A program made the translations under genes and the position numbers. Shown piece by piece: positions 54,667-64,000 of a stretch of DNA of 64,000 bases; position 1 is the first letter of the stretch, and every line of letters begins with the position of its first letter. Source of the stretch: Veillonella sp. DNF00869 (GTDB lineage Bacteria > Bacillota > Negativicutes > Veillonellales > Veillonellaceae); assembly GCF_001553345.1 (NCBI RefSeq), contig NZ_KQ960771.1, positions 200,315 to 264,314 of the forward strand, given 5' to 3'. The notes under the pieces were generated by a model. It was not told where the DNA came from. It ran no database searches and saw nothing but the letters and a program-made list of their open reading frames with translations.

Positions 54667-55665
54667 CTACACCTCTTCACTACTAGTGGAAACGGAACTT
54701 GCGATGTGTTGTCCATATAGAGTAAATACGGAATACATACCGATAAAAAATGGAACATATTCTGCTACAATCCGCCACGCCACTGCAACTAGCCCCACCG
54801 TTCCAATTGGCACAAAAGAAGCAAATAAATACACAAATAATCCTTCTGCAACGCCTGTTCCACCTGGTGTAGGAGCAAAATATAAAATTAAATTTAATAA
54901 AATCATACGATTTAAGATTTCAACAATACTAATATCTGAAGTAAACGCATACATCAATGCTGGCGCAATAGCATATAAAAATAATAAGCTCAATGCAGAC
55001 TCAATAAATACGATAAAGGATTGCATAGGGTTTGCATATAATAAACTAAGCCCCCCATTAAATTCATCCAGCTTAATGAGCCAACCTTTTGGGTTTCCTT
55101 TTTTTGTTATCTTACATATCCAAGTTACTAAGCATTTCATAAGTCGCGTTTGTAATAGATACATTCCCATAAATGTTGAAATCACAACAAAGATTGATAT
55201 ACCTATCAATTGAGAATTAGTAATATATGGTACATCGATAGGCTCTGTTACCAGAATAAACGGTAACATGATGATTAAAAATAAAATAGAAAATACAGTT
55301 CGCACTAACACGATAGGTGCTGCTTTACCGATAGGTACATGATAAGACCGTAAAATCAAAGCCTGTGCTACCGCACCACCACTAGCACCAGGTGTTAGCA
55401 TAGCCATAAAATAATTACCAAATATAACTCGTAGAATAGCAATTAGGGATAAACTATATCCACCCATACGTACCAACCGTTGTAACCGCAAACCATCAAA
55501 GTACATACCTAAAGCAAGTGCTACCATTGCCAACAATAAAGATGTAAAGTTAAATGTACCTAATGTAGCTAATGAATCTAAATCAATTGTAAAATAAATT
55601 GTTATACCTGACACAATAAGGAGTAAAAATCCAATGAAGATTCCTCGCTTTGCCATGGTGCTCAT
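54667..55665 (-). CDS. lysylphosphatidylglycerol synthase-TM / UPF0104 flippase-like membrane protein
   Basis: A 332-residue membrane protein with about eight hydrophobic segments. YFMAMLTPGASGGAVAQALILR and FAPTPGGTGVAEG (both Pro-Gly-rich) are marks of the UPF0104/AglD/MprF N-terminal family, which moves lipids or lipid-linked sugars across the membrane. The synthase domain of MprF is absent. The start overlaps the ChbG stop as ATGA, suggesting a shared envelope-glycolipid role. Confidence 0.8.
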   Translation of the reverse strand: MSTMAKRGIFIGFLLLIVSGITIYFTIDLDSLATLGTFNFTSLLLAMVALALGMYFDGLRLQRLVRMGGYSLSLIAILRVIFGNYFMAMLTPGASGGAVAQALILRSYHVPIGKAAPIVLVRTVFSILFLIIMLPFILVTEPIDVPYITNSQLIGISIFVVISTFMGMYLLQTRLMKCLVTWICKITKKGNPKGWLIKLDEFNGGLSLLYANPMQSFIVFIESALSLLFLYAIAPALMYAFTSDISIVEILNRMILLNLILYFAPTPGGTGVAEGLFVYLFASFVPIGTVGLVAVAWRIVAEYVPFFIGMYSVFTLYGQHIASSVSTSSEEV

Positions 55666-56528
55666 GAACGTTCTCCTTCAGTCCATTGTCCATAATGGAT
55701 GAGACTAATATCATGAGTAGCAATATATTCTTTTACTCTAGCAGATGTCATAGCCGCTCGTTCCTCATCCCAATGATAGCCCCAATCATACAAGGATCGG
55801 AGTGTATGATTATCTTTACCAGGATGTGTCATAATTTCATGGACCCCTTGTTTCTTAGCAACTTTTTTTAAAATTGCTAACAAAGATTCTTCCCTCAATT
55901 GACCACCATTCATCATACCCCAAAAATATAGGGGCGATGAAAATCCAAAATCACGAGATATAGTGTAGGCTTGTTGTGTGATAACCGTTAGCCCTACTTT
56001 ACCAATCCAACGACCTAGTGAAGACACACCATTCATTAAAAATGGAGTTTCATCGGGCATACGAATCTTAGTTAAACCATAGCGCTTCATTTGTTCTGCC
56101 ACTATAGGCAACACTTGTGGTAGTACATGCATATGTTGATGTCCATCTACATGTGTTATAGGTAATCCTGTAGACATTACTTTTTGAAATTGTGCTTCAA
56201 TTTCTTTTCGCAATTCAGAACCTTTTATACGTCCGGTATACAGCCGTTTTATAAATTCTGTGTGTGTCATAGGAAATTTACCATCTATCAACAGACTTGG
56301 AATTTCCTTAGGATCACAAACAGGAGAAAGCCCCCCGACCAAGCAAACATGCAATCCCACGCCTAGTGTGGGCGTTGTCTTAGATAATGATAAGGCATCC
56401 TCAAAATAGTCTCCAGATGCCAATAAAGACGTACTTGTTACTATTCCTTGTTGATGACTTTCTAGGATTCCTTCATTAATAAGAGGATGTAAACCAAAGT
56501 CATCTGCATTCACAATTAGACGTTTCAT
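55662..56528 (-). CDS. ChbG/HpnK (YdjC) family carbohydrate deacetylase
   Basis: A 288-residue enzyme of the YdjC fold. The metal site is visible in NADDFGLH (residues 6-13; Asp pair), VGLHVCL and HVDGHQHMHVLP. Members deacetylate N-acetyl sugars or hopanoid-linked sugars. Pairing with a lipid-flippase-like gene suggests action on a lipid-linked sugar, but the substrate is not evident. Confidence 0.85.
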   Translation of the reverse strand: MKRLIVNADDFGLHPLINEGILESHQQGIVTSTSLLASGDYFEDALSLSKTTPTLGVGLHVCLVGGLSPVCDPKEIPSLLIDGKFPMTHTEFIKRLYTGRIKGSELRKEIEAQFQKVMSTGLPITHVDGHQHMHVLPQVLPIVAEQMKRYGLTKIRMPDETPFLMNGVSSLGRWIGKVGLTVITQQAYTISRDFGFSSPLYFWGMMNGGQLREESLLAILKKVAKKQGVHEIMTHPGKDNHTLRSLYDWGYHWDEERAAMTSARVKEYIATHDISLIHYGQWTEGERS

Positions 56529-56587
56529 AGTTACCTTCCTGTACGCACTAAATGGATAATTGTATTCTTATTCTACCAAAATTATTG

Positions 56588-57394
56588 CTATTTGGATAGA
56601 CAAAGTTTTCTTTCTTGTACTTTATACATGCACAAAGCTCCAGCTATGGCAACATTCAGAGATTCCATGGGACCATACATGGGGATAGAAATTCTCTGTG
56701 TAACCAACTGTAATATATCCTCTGAAATACCATTTGCTTCATTTCCTAGAGCAATCATAGTGGCCCCTGCATAACTTGGTTCTCCATAGTTAACACTATC
56801 TTCTAAAACAGTTCCATACAATTTGATTCCTTGCTCTTCTATAAGCTTTACTACACTATCTTTTGTGACATTTGTATAAATCGGTAATTTACACAATCCA
56901 CTCATAGTACTACGCACTGTTTTTTCATTGTATATATCTACCGTATTAGATGTTAAAAACATAGCCCTTACACCAGCACCAACAGCAGTTCGTATTAAAG
57001 TTCCTAAATTGCCTGGATCTTGTACTCCATCAATGAGTACATATAGACCATTCTCTTTTACACGAAAATCTTCTAGTCGATGTACTTTTTGACATACTAC
57101 AGCAATTATACCTTGTCCATGAACGGTTGTTTCAATCCCTTTCCATAAGTTATCTGAAATGGAAAATATCTGTACGTCATAGATACCACATAAGGATAGC
57201 AATGGATCTAACTGTTCCTGTTTTATGGATTCTATGTTGACAATGACATACCGTACTGTACCAGTAGGCAGCATATCTATGACTGTACGATATCCTTCAG
57301 CTACAAATTCCTGATGCGTAGTACGATATTTTCGTTTATATAATTGTACAATGTGCTTAATTTTTTTATTATCTCGTGAAATAATATCTTCCAT
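56588..57394 (-). CDS. TrmH/SpoU family RNA 2'-O-methyltransferase
   Basis: A 268-residue protein with an N-terminal substrate-binding domain (NKKIKHIVQLYKRKYRTTHQEFVAEGYRTV) and a SPOUT domain with motif 1 QDPGNLGTLIRTA, motif 2 ALGNEANGIS and motif 3 MESLNVAIAGAL. The RNA target, 23S rRNA or tRNA, cannot be told. It lies 12 bases after the ABC transporter genes. Confidence 0.9.
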   Translation of the reverse strand: MEDIISRDNKKIKHIVQLYKRKYRTTHQEFVAEGYRTVIDMLPTGTVRYVIVNIESIKQEQLDPLLSLCGIYDVQIFSISDNLWKGIETTVHGQGIIAVVCQKVHRLEDFRVKENGLYVLIDGVQDPGNLGTLIRTAVGAGVRAMFLTSNTVDIYNEKTVRSTMSGLCKLPIYTNVTKDSVVKLIEEQGIKLYGTVLEDSVNYGEPSYAGATMIALGNEANGISEDILQLVTQRISIPMYGPMESLNVAIAGALCMYKVQERKLCLSK

Positions 57395-57406
57395 AATACC
57401 CTTTCT

Positions 57407-59140
57407 TTATGCATTCCATAATTGATAAAACAAACCTTTTTGACCTAGCACTTTCTCTAAGGTACCTTGTTCTACAATTTCACCATCGGATATGACAATA
57501 ATTTTTGTAGCATCACGTAACGTTGACAAACGATGTGCTATGGCAATCATCGTTTTATCACCTTTCATATCTGCAATAGATTGTTGCAATAATTCTTCTG
57601 TGTGACTATCTATATTGGAAGTAGCCTCATCAAATACTAATAATGATTTATTCTGTACCAAGGTTCTAGCCAAAGACAATAATTGGCGTTGCCCCTGTGA
57701 AAGTAAAGATCCTAAATATCCCACAGGTGTTTGATATCCCTCTTCCAAACGCTGTACAGAGCTATCTAAATGAGCCCGTTTAGCAGCTTCTTTTATCATT
57801 TCTTCTGTAATAGAACTATCAAACAAAGAAATATTCTCTTCAATAGAACCTTTAAACAAATGGGAGTCTTGGAATACATAGCCCATTGATTGGCGTATGA
57901 TCCTTGCGTCTAATGAACTCAAATCATGTCCATTTATACGAATACATCCTTTCGTAGGCTGTTCAAACCCAAGTAATAATTGCATCATCGTGGACTTACC
58001 CCCACCGGATGGACCTGCTATTCCTAAGAATTCCCCCTCCTGTAAGGACCAATTAATATCTTTCAATACATAATTTTCTGTTCCATCATAAGAAAAATAG
58101 ACATGATCAAACTCGATAGAATGAATAGAAGAAAATTCTTTTGGTATCACAATATTCTTTTGTACCTGCTTAGTTTCACTTTCCAACATAGGTAAAATAC
58201 GTTCTGCTCCTGCTAAGGCAGACTGTAAATTACCATATTTTTCAGCAATTTCTTTGATAGGTTCAAAAATCCGATTAATATATTGTAAAAATGCAAAAAC
58301 AGTGCCTGCCTCCGTAATAGAATCAAAATATCCAGTCACAGTAAAAATAGCAATAAGAGCTACAAAAAATAATCCATCTACAATTGGCCTAAAAATAGCA
58401 AATGTTTTTACCTCAAATAGGCCTGCCTCTAGAAACTCTCGACTTACCTTATCGTAGCTTTTTTCCATGATAATTTCACCTACATAGGTCTTAATCATCA
58501 AAATAGCATTTAACATTTCTTGTACGGATGCATTGGATGCAGCTACTTTACTACGAACGCCTCTGAAAGCTTTTCTAGCATACTTACGATAGATAAAAAT
58601 AACCCCAGCAAATACAGGCACTAATAGTAATACTATGGTAGCCAATGTAGTGTCTATAAAGAACATAAACGCTAAAATACCAATAATCTGAAAGATACTA
58701 CTACTTATTTTTACGAGCACCTCTGTATATAAAGTGCGAATCGACTCTGTATCATTGGTAACTCTTGTCACTAAATTTCCTACAGGATACGCCGTAAACT
58801 CTCTAGGACTCATAGTCAATATATTTTCAAAAATTTTATTTCTAATATCATAGATGATACGTTGTCCAAAACTTTGCAAAGCATAGTTTTCAACACCTAA
58901 TGCAATCATTCCAAACAAAATTAATCCAATATAGGCGACTGCATAATTCGTTATGAGTCCCATATCTTTAGTTGCCACGCCTACATCGATAAATTCTTTC
59001 ATAATAACTGGTCGTACTAATTGCACTCCTAGCACTAGAAGTAACATAGAAACACCAAGACACATATAGGACATATACGGTTTTATAAATGTGCACAAAT
59101 GTAATAGCACATGATAATCTGTTTTTTGTTTAGTTCTCAT
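57407..59140 (-). CDS. ABC exporter half-transporter, canonical NBD
   Basis: A 577-residue type I exporter subunit with six hydrophobic segments (about 20-300) and an ATPase. Walker A GPSGGGKST (376-384), Q-loop Gln424, signature LSQGQ (480-484), Walker B FDE with catalytic Glu505, and switch His536 are all intact. It overlaps its partner by 11 bases, and the two would form a heterodimer. The substrate is unknown. Confidence 0.9.
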   Translation of the reverse strand: MRTKQKTDYHVLLHLCTFIKPYMSYMCLGVSMLLLVLGVQLVRPVIMKEFIDVGVATKDMGLITNYAVAYIGLILFGMIALGVENYALQSFGQRIIYDIRNKIFENILTMSPREFTAYPVGNLVTRVTNDTESIRTLYTEVLVKISSSIFQIIGILAFMFFIDTTLATIVLLLVPVFAGVIFIYRKYARKAFRGVRSKVAASNASVQEMLNAILMIKTYVGEIIMEKSYDKVSREFLEAGLFEVKTFAIFRPIVDGLFFVALIAIFTVTGYFDSITEAGTVFAFLQYINRIFEPIKEIAEKYGNLQSALAGAERILPMLESETKQVQKNIVIPKEFSSIHSIEFDHVYFSYDGTENYVLKDINWSLQEGEFLGIAGPSGGGKSTMMQLLLGFEQPTKGCIRINGHDLSSLDARIIRQSMGYVFQDSHLFKGSIEENISLFDSSITEEMIKEAAKRAHLDSSVQRLEEGYQTPVGYLGSLLSQGQRQLLSLARTLVQNKSLLVFDEATSNIDSHTEELLQQSIADMKGDKTMIAIAHRLSTLRDATKIIVISDGEIVEQGTLEKVLGQKGLFYQLWNA

Positions 59141-60866
59141 GGCTATCTCCTCGCTTTTGCAACATCACCAACTGATGATACATACCTTTTTGTTGTAATA
59201 ATTCTGAATGCGTACCAGATTCAACGATATGACCTTCATGGAACACATAAATACAATCTGCACCTTCTAAGGCCTCTAAGCGCTGTGAAATGCATATAAT
59301 AGTTTGTTCTGTATTAGATCGCAATGTGTCTAAGATATGACATAAACTATGAGCATCTAACGCAGAGAAAGCATCATCTAAAAGCAAGTAGGGAGCATCT
59401 TTAAAGAATGCACGAGCCAAAGAAATTCGTTGTCGTTGTCCTCCAGATACATCGGTACCACCTTCTTCTAAGTGATCATACTTACGATTCCCTTCAATAC
59501 GTTCCTCTAAATCTCTAAATAACCCCGCCCGTTGAGCAGCTTCTTCAATAGTCATTGACAAATCTTTTCCATTGATATAACCAAATTGAATATTCTCTCT
59601 AATGGATACACTTAGTAAAGAAGGCGTGGATGATGCATAGGCGATACTATGACGTAATGTACTAAGCGGAATATCTTGAATATCGGTAGAACCAAAATAG
59701 ATACTATGTTTAGGGGCATGCTGAATATCCAATAATAATTTAAATAAAGTAGACTTTCCCGATCCCGGCCCACCAACGATACCAATAAAAGCTCCTTTTG
59801 GAATATGCATAGATACATCTTTTAAAATTGGTTCCTTGCTAGTAGCATAGGCGAAGTTTAACCCTTCTATATGTATATCTTCTAGTGGTAAGTGCCCTAC
59901 TTGTTCTTGAATTTCTTCCTGAGGAAGTTCAAAGAACTCTTCCATTCGTTCCAAGGAGGCCAAGCCTTTTTGCAATACAGATGTTAAAGAGCCAATCGCC
60001 ATGATTGGTCCTATAACAAGCATGACATACCCATTAAGTGCCACAAATTCGCCTACTGTTAGTTCTCCATTGATGATAGCTTGACCACACACATACATAT
60101 TAAGTGCATAGCAAACAAAGGGTGCCATATACGTTAATGGAGTCAGTAAGGAATCAATTCGCACCACATCTAGATTATTTTCATAGTTCTTTTCATTCAC
60201 TTTTATAAACCGTTTCCAGCTTGTATACTCCTTGTTGAATGCACGAATGACTGCCATACCTAAAAATAACTCTTGAGCATATTCTGTCACATCACTGTAG
60301 GAACTTTGTGCTTTCTTTTGACGACTTCGTAAATGTTTTGAAAGCTTCAACATGCCATACACAATAAATGGCATCGGCAATATAGTCACCATTGCTAACC
60401 AGAGGGACATCTTTTGAACAAGGATACAAAACGCAATGACCCCAAAGAATAAGGCATCTACAAATAACATAACCCCTAATCCCAGAGACACACGTAGAGA
60501 GGTTACATCATTTGTCATCAAAGCCATAACTTTTCCTGGACCATGTTCATCATAATAAGATGTAGGAATGCGTAAGGCATGTCGAAATAACTCTCGACGT
60601 AAATAAAACTCAAAATTACGGATAGAACCTAGAAGCATATGACGAGAGATAAATTTTAACACAGTAATAACAATACCTAATACGATAAACCACCATACAT
60701 ACTGCCAGATTCCATCTTTGCCAACATATAATGTATTGATAGCTTCCCCCATCCAAGAAGGAACCAGTAAGAATAGCCCATTTATAGTAAGTAGTAATAT
60801 GATTCCAATAATATATTTATACGAATGATCTTTGAAAAAGTATCGGAATAAATGAAAACCTTTCAT
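59130..60866 (-). CDS. ABC exporter half-transporter, degenerate NBD
   Basis: A 578-residue partner of the preceding entry with the same layout. Walker A GGPGSGKST (365-373) and signature VSGGQ (473-477) are normal, but the catalytic Glu is Asp498 (LLLDDA), the switch His is Gln528 (ISQRL) and the Q-loop Gln is replaced (YASSTP). This is the pattern of heterodimeric exporters with one inactive ATP site. ATG 60866 follows GGGGG. Confidence 0.9.
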   Translation of the reverse strand: MKGFHLFRYFFKDHSYKYIIGIILLLTINGLFLLVPSWMGEAINTLYVGKDGIWQYVWWFIVLGIVITVLKFISRHMLLGSIRNFEFYLRRELFRHALRIPTSYYDEHGPGKVMALMTNDVTSLRVSLGLGVMLFVDALFFGVIAFCILVQKMSLWLAMVTILPMPFIVYGMLKLSKHLRSRQKKAQSSYSDVTEYAQELFLGMAVIRAFNKEYTSWKRFIKVNEKNYENNLDVVRIDSLLTPLTYMAPFVCYALNMYVCGQAIINGELTVGEFVALNGYVMLVIGPIMAIGSLTSVLQKGLASLERMEEFFELPQEEIQEQVGHLPLEDIHIEGLNFAYATSKEPILKDVSMHIPKGAFIGIVGGPGSGKSTLFKLLLDIQHAPKHSIYFGSTDIQDIPLSTLRHSIAYASSTPSLLSVSIRENIQFGYINGKDLSMTIEEAAQRAGLFRDLEERIEGNRKYDHLEEGGTDVSGGQRQRISLARAFFKDAPYLLLDDAFSALDAHSLCHILDTLRSNTEQTIICISQRLEALEGADCIYVFHEGHIVESGTHSELLQQKGMYHQLVMLQKRGDSHEN

Positions 60867-60913
60867 AAGTACCCCCATTCTATGATAATTTCGATTTTTT
60901 TCGATAAAGTTTA

Positions 60914-60943
60914 TTTACTAATTTTATTGTACCATGTTATAAT
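60914..60943 (+). promoter_or_regulatory. promoter of tpx
   Basis: TTTACT (60914-60919) and TATAAT (60938-60943) with an 18-bp spacer, about 48 bases before the tpx start. The gap also holds the divergent ABC exporter start. Confidence 0.5.
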
Positions 60944-60990
60944 GTCATTATACAAAAGATAATATTCCGTATTTTAAGGAGGAACATACA

Positions 60991-61506
60991 ATGGAAAAAC
61001 GTACAGGTGTAGTAACATTTGCAGGTAACCCAATCGCTTTATTAGGTAATGAAGTAAAAGTAGGTGATAAAGCTCCTGCATTCACACTATTAGACAATGG
61101 CTTAGGTGAAAAAACATTAGCTGATTATGCTGGTAAAGTTAAAGTTATTTCTGTAGTACCATCTTTGGATACTGGCGTATGTGATGCGCAAACTCGTTGG
61201 TTTAATCAAAACGTTTCTAAATTAGGTGAAAACGTTGTTGTATTGACAGTATCCGTAGACTTACCATTCGCTCAAAAACGTTGGTGTGGTGCTGCTGGTA
61301 TCGACCAAGTTGAAACTTTATCTGACCACCGCGATCTTTCTTTCGGCGAAAATTATGGTTTCATTCTTGAAGGCTTACGCTTATTATCTCGTGGTATCGT
61401 TGTCATCGACAAAGACGATGTAGTTCGTTATGTAGAATACGTACCAGAGGTAACTTCTGCTGTAAACTTTGATGCAGCTGAAGCGGCTACTAAAGCGTTA
61501 GTATAA
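60991..61506 (+). CDS. tpx: thiol peroxidase Tpx
   Basis: A 171-residue atypical 2-Cys peroxiredoxin. Peroxidatic Cys64 lies in [15 protein letters not shown] and resolving Cys99 in KRWCGAAG, the spacing of the Tpx group. It reduces hydroperoxides with thioredoxin and protects an anaerobe from oxidants. AAGGAGG precedes the ATG, and codon bias suggests high expression. A terminator follows at 61527. Confidence 0.95.
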   Translation: MEKRTGVVTFAGNPIALLGNEVKVGDKAPAFTLLDNGLGEKTLADYAGKVKVISVVPSLDTGVCDAQTRWFNQNVSKLGENVVVLTVSVDLPFAQKRWCGAAGIDQVETLSDHRDLSFGENYGFILEGLRLLSRGIVVIDKDDVVRYVEYVPEVTSAVNFDAAEAATKALV

Positions 61507-61526
61507 TTGTTACTTACAAAGTATAT

Positions 61527-61560
61527 AAGGGTGCAGTGATTCGTCACTCCACCCTTTTTT
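61527..61560 (+). terminator. Rho-independent terminator after tpx
   Basis: AAGGGTG (61527-61533) and its complement near 61549-61555 enclose CAGTGA-TTCG-TCACT, then a run of six T. It is followed at once by the psiE ribosome site, so psiE may depend on partial readthrough. Confidence 0.7.
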
Positions 61561-61575
61561 ATTGGAAAGGTCCAA

Positions 61576-61995
61576 ATGAATTATTTTTTGCAACAAATAT
61601 CTACATTTTTTCAGTGGGTTCTAAACTTCACTCTATTCTCTATCGGCATTGTATTAACCGTAGCTGTTTTGAATACAGCATTTCATATTGTAACGCTCAT
61701 ACCAGGTTTATTCACAACCGAAGTGGCATATATTACATTTTTAGAAGAAATTATTAATTTCTTTCTATTTTTTGAATTCTTATCCTTAGTGGTAAAATAT
61801 TTTAAAAACAACTTCCACTTCCCTCTTCGTTACTTTATCTACATCGGCATTACTGCCATCATTCGACTGATTATTGTATCTCATGAATCTGCTATAGATT
61901 TATTTCTTTGGTCTTCTGCTATCTTGGCCTTAGTCATCAGTTTAGTATTAGTCGTTCGATATGGTAAAGAGCCTAATACTGGCGAAAGGTTGTAA
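61576..61995 (+). CDS. PsiE-family membrane protein
   Basis: A 139-residue membrane protein with four hydrophobic segments (about 10-35, 53-75, 85-105, 112-130). The segment LVVKYFKNNFHFPLRYFIYIGITAIIRLIIV matches the PsiE family, known in E. coli as phosphate-starvation inducible; its biochemical role is unknown. GGAAAGG lies five bases before the ATG. Confidence 0.82.
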   Translation: MNYFLQQISTFFQWVLNFTLFSIGIVLTVAVLNTAFHIVTLIPGLFTTEVAYITFLEEIINFFLFFEFLSLVVKYFKNNFHFPLRYFIYIGITAIIRLIIVSHESAIDLFLWSSAILALVISLVLVVRYGKEPNTGERL

Positions 61996-62079
61996 GTTTT
62001 CTCATTATTTATTGTAGGTATATCATCAATAGCTCTATGATCTCCTTAATTATAGTAACGATATAGAATCAAAACATGC

Positions 62080-62117
62080 AAAAAGGACTGTTCACGATTT
62101 CGTGTTCAGTCCTTTTT
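62080..62117. terminator. bidirectional terminator
   Basis: AAAAAGGACTG (62080-62090) pairs with CAGTCCTTTTT (62107-62117), with an inner CACG/CGTG stem. It separates the convergent psiE and glutamine synthetase genes. The surrounding 61996-62230 has no gene. Confidence 0.75.
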
Positions 62118-62230
62118 ATTATGCGCAGTACTATGTATTTATACTATATGATTGTGGAACCATAACTAGTTTTACATATTTTCATTATCACAATCTATTC
62201 GCACATTTACTGCGTTACATATGCTATAAA

Positions 62231-64000
62231 TTATAAAATGTTACGAGTATATTCTGCATATAACGCTTCTAATTCAAGCACTTTTTCATTCATTTCAACT
62301 TGCAATGTAGATGCTGTATCATAATCACCTTTTGCTAATGCATCAGTGATGCGCGTGAATAAAGATTTGCTATCTACACTATCTTTTGCCAAGTATAAAC
62401 GTAATGTATTGACTTTATTCCAGTTTGCACTATCAAATGCATCTGCTGTATCATGAACAGCTTGTAAAGAACGCACTAATTGAATATTAGCTGGCACAAT
62501 GCGGTTTGCTAGTTCCAATGTCCAACGTTTTAAAATACCCGCCATAAAGGAATCCATTAAATCTTGTTCAAAAGCACCACCCAATGTTAAAGATGCTACT
62601 TTTTCTGGATTGTTTGTATAGCCTTGGATATTTTCCCATACCGTAGCAGGGGCTTTACCAAATTTACGATCACGCTCTTCTGCGGTGAAATCATCAAATA
62701 CGTCAACTTCTGAGCGATATTCACGGGATGTTTCTAGATAATCAGCTGCTTCCCCTTCTTTTTTTGATAATTCAGCTAAAATCGCTTCTGGTGCCTTACC
62801 AGATGTGATGACATATTTCATGCCATCGAAAGCAGATAAATAAATCAATGCTAATGCAGTATATGTATTCGTATATGGGTTTGGTGAACGCAATTCAAAA
62901 CGAGTTGCCATCGGTGTATCCACATCGCGAATCAAGCCACAAAGGATCGTACGATTACGACTTGGCAATGCAGGATCTGTACCCAAGGATGTTACGATAC
63001 ATACAGGTGCTTCAAAGCCTGGTTTTAAGCGGTTCAAGGAGTCTGTTGTGGAGGAAATAAATGGGTTGATAGCTTCGTAGTGTTTTAATAGACCCATAAT
63101 AGCACCATATGCCAATGGGCTAGCATGTTCTTTGCGTAAATCCGCTGGGGAGAACAAATTGTGGACTTTGCCATTTTTCATTTTCACCATTACACCAAAA
63201 TGTGTATGCTCACCAGAACCTGCTACACCGATGATTGGTTTCGCGTTAAAAGTAACATCTAAACCATTTTCACGGAACACTTCACGAACAATGATACGGG
63301 CTTGCAATTCATTATCTGCTGTTTGCAATGGATTATTTGTATATTTCCAGTCAATTTCTAATTGTTCTAATACCCAGTCCACATTACCTTCATCGTCAAG
63401 TTTGGCTTTTACCCCGCCTACTTCTTTATGGCCCATTTCTGCATGTAAACCATATTTATCTAACAAAGATACTGCTTTTTCTAAAGCTGTACGTACGGAA
63501 CCATGGGTACGTTGCCAGTATTGCTCTTGTAGTTTTTGAGATACGGATAACGCTTTTGCATCTACATTTCTGGACGGTGTTTTCACCCAAAATTCCAATT
63601 CTGTAGCAGATGTAAAGATAACGTCAGCGATTTCATTAGCATCGATAAATTCCATGCCTTTCACTTGGTTCGCTTGTAATAATTTCATCAATTCTTCTTT
63701 TACATATTCACAGCTACGTTTTAAGATAGAACGAGAGTCTACATAACGATCACAGTGTTTTAAGAATGCTGGAATACGAAGTGTACCAGTTGGTTTGCCT
63801 GTTTTTTCATCAATATGTTCATAGTTATAGTCTACAAACCAATTCACACTTGGATCGCCCCACATATCTACACGAGCATTGTTCAATGTTGCAATATTAG
63901 TTAATACAACAGAGGAACCATCTGTTTGTACCGCACGGCCTTCAAAAAAAGATTCATAATCATCAAAGAATTGCTCCATTGGAATTTTTTCATCTGTATC
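62231..64000 (-). CDS. glutamine synthetase (5' end beyond window)
   Basis: At least 589 residues. The frame stays open to the window edge and reads DTDEKIP before an internal Met, so the start is outside. Catalytic elements are present: ATELEFWV, AGSGEHTHFGVMV, LNRLKPGFEAP, SRNRTILCG and RFELRSPNPYTNTYTALAL. It makes glutamine from glutamate, ammonia and ATP. Compared with classical GSI (about 450-470 residues) it is longer, with extra segments around 120-220 and a helical C-terminal extension. It is not GSIII-sized (about 700). Confidence 0.85.
   Translation of the reverse strand, partial: DTDEKIPMEQFFDDYESFFEGRAVQTDGSSVVLTNIATLNNARVDMWGDPSVNWFVDYNYEHIDEKTGKPTGTLRIPAFLKHCDRYVDSRSILKRSCEYVKEELMKLLQANQVKGMEFIDANEIADVIFTSATELEFWVKTPSRNVDAKALSVSQKLQEQYWQRTHGSVRTALEKAVSLLDKYGLHAEMGHKEVGGVKAKLDDEGNVDWVLEQLEIDWKYTNNPLQTADNELQARIIVREVFRENGLDVTFNAKPIIGVAGSGEHTHFGVMVKMKNGKVHNLFSPADLRKEHASPLAYGAIMGLLKHYEAINPFISSTTDSLNRLKPGFEAPVCIVTSLGTDPALPSRNRTILCGLIRDVDTPMATRFELRSPNPYTNTYTALALIYLSAFDGMKYVITSGKAPEAILAELSKKEGEAADYLETSREYRSEVDVFDDFTAEERDRKFGKAPATVWENIQGYTNNPEKVASLTLGGAFEQDLMDSFMAGILKRWTLELANRIVPANIQLVRSLQAVHDTADAFDSANWNKVNTLRLYLAKDSVDSKSLFTRITDALAKGDYDTASTLQVEMNEKVLELEALYAEYTRNIL

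Noticed and set aside
1..64000. tRNA or rRNA genes
   Set aside because: No cloverleaf with GTTCRANNC-type T-loop or conserved rRNA stretch was noticed; a tRNAscan or Infernal run would settle this.

Overview
The window looks like a chromosomal segment of an anaerobic, low-GC member of the Negativicutes, most probably Veillonella. This is inferred from gene content and order: a CIRCE-controlled hrcA-grpE-dnaK-dnaJ operon, a late cobalamin (nucleotide-loop) cluster with an L-threonine kinase, paired Asp23-family genes beside nusB, HemW, and a long Firmicutes-type block xseA-xseB-ispA-tlyA-nadK-argR-recN. There is no rRNA or tRNA gene in the window to confirm the genus. Core genes use ATG, GTG and TTG starts with clear AGGAGG-like ribosome binding sites.

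Positions 1-10,980 are an AT-rich accessory region. After a partial gene and two small unknown genes come seven tightly packed plus-strand genes (1338-10639) that look like one defence operon: a small XRE regulator; a methylase-like protein; a 1355-residue fusion of GIY-YIG nuclease, SF2 helicase and N6-adenine methylase; then a type II CBASS cassette of CD-NTase, E1/E2 fusion Cap2, JAMM protease Cap3 and an unfamiliar two-TM effector. The only promoter I see lies before the XRE gene and carries a 12-bp palindrome between its -35 and -10. A ~58-bp imperfect direct repeat resembling an ISL3-type IS end flanks this block (1103 and 10844).

Positions 10,980-29,100 hold plus-strand core genes: mnmA-lepA-hemW-(sirohaem/Fe-S half domain), the heat-shock operon continuing into prmA-rsmE-mtaB, hinT, pepD, a solitary tyrosine recombinase preceded by a 37-bp palindrome, and the divergent pair LysM (YneA-like)/lexA with a candidate SOS box. 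Two ~145-bp composite palindromes with a shared inner hairpin but different outer arms bracket an orphan gene at 15.8-16.8 kb.

Positions 29,160-60,870 are almost entirely minus strand: lysine/DAP genes (dapB, asd, dapA), recN-argR-mnmM-nadK-tlyA-ispA-xseB-xseA, a TsaD paralogue, nusB, two Asp23-family genes, efp, an Xaa-Pro peptidase, an RsuA-family pseudouridine synthase, the cobalamin genes (phosphatase, cobD decarboxylase, pduX, cobS, cbiB, cobQ, cobU, with the pduO-type adenosyltransferase nearby), htpX, thrB, hom, an ACT regulator, a membrane flippase-like protein plus ChbG/YdjC deacetylase, a TrmH-family methyltransferase and a heterodimeric ABC exporter. Threonine formed by Hom and ThrB would feed PduX and CobD, which make the aminopropanol-phosphate arm of B12. 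The window ends with tpx, a PsiE-family gene and a 5'-truncated glutamine synthetase.
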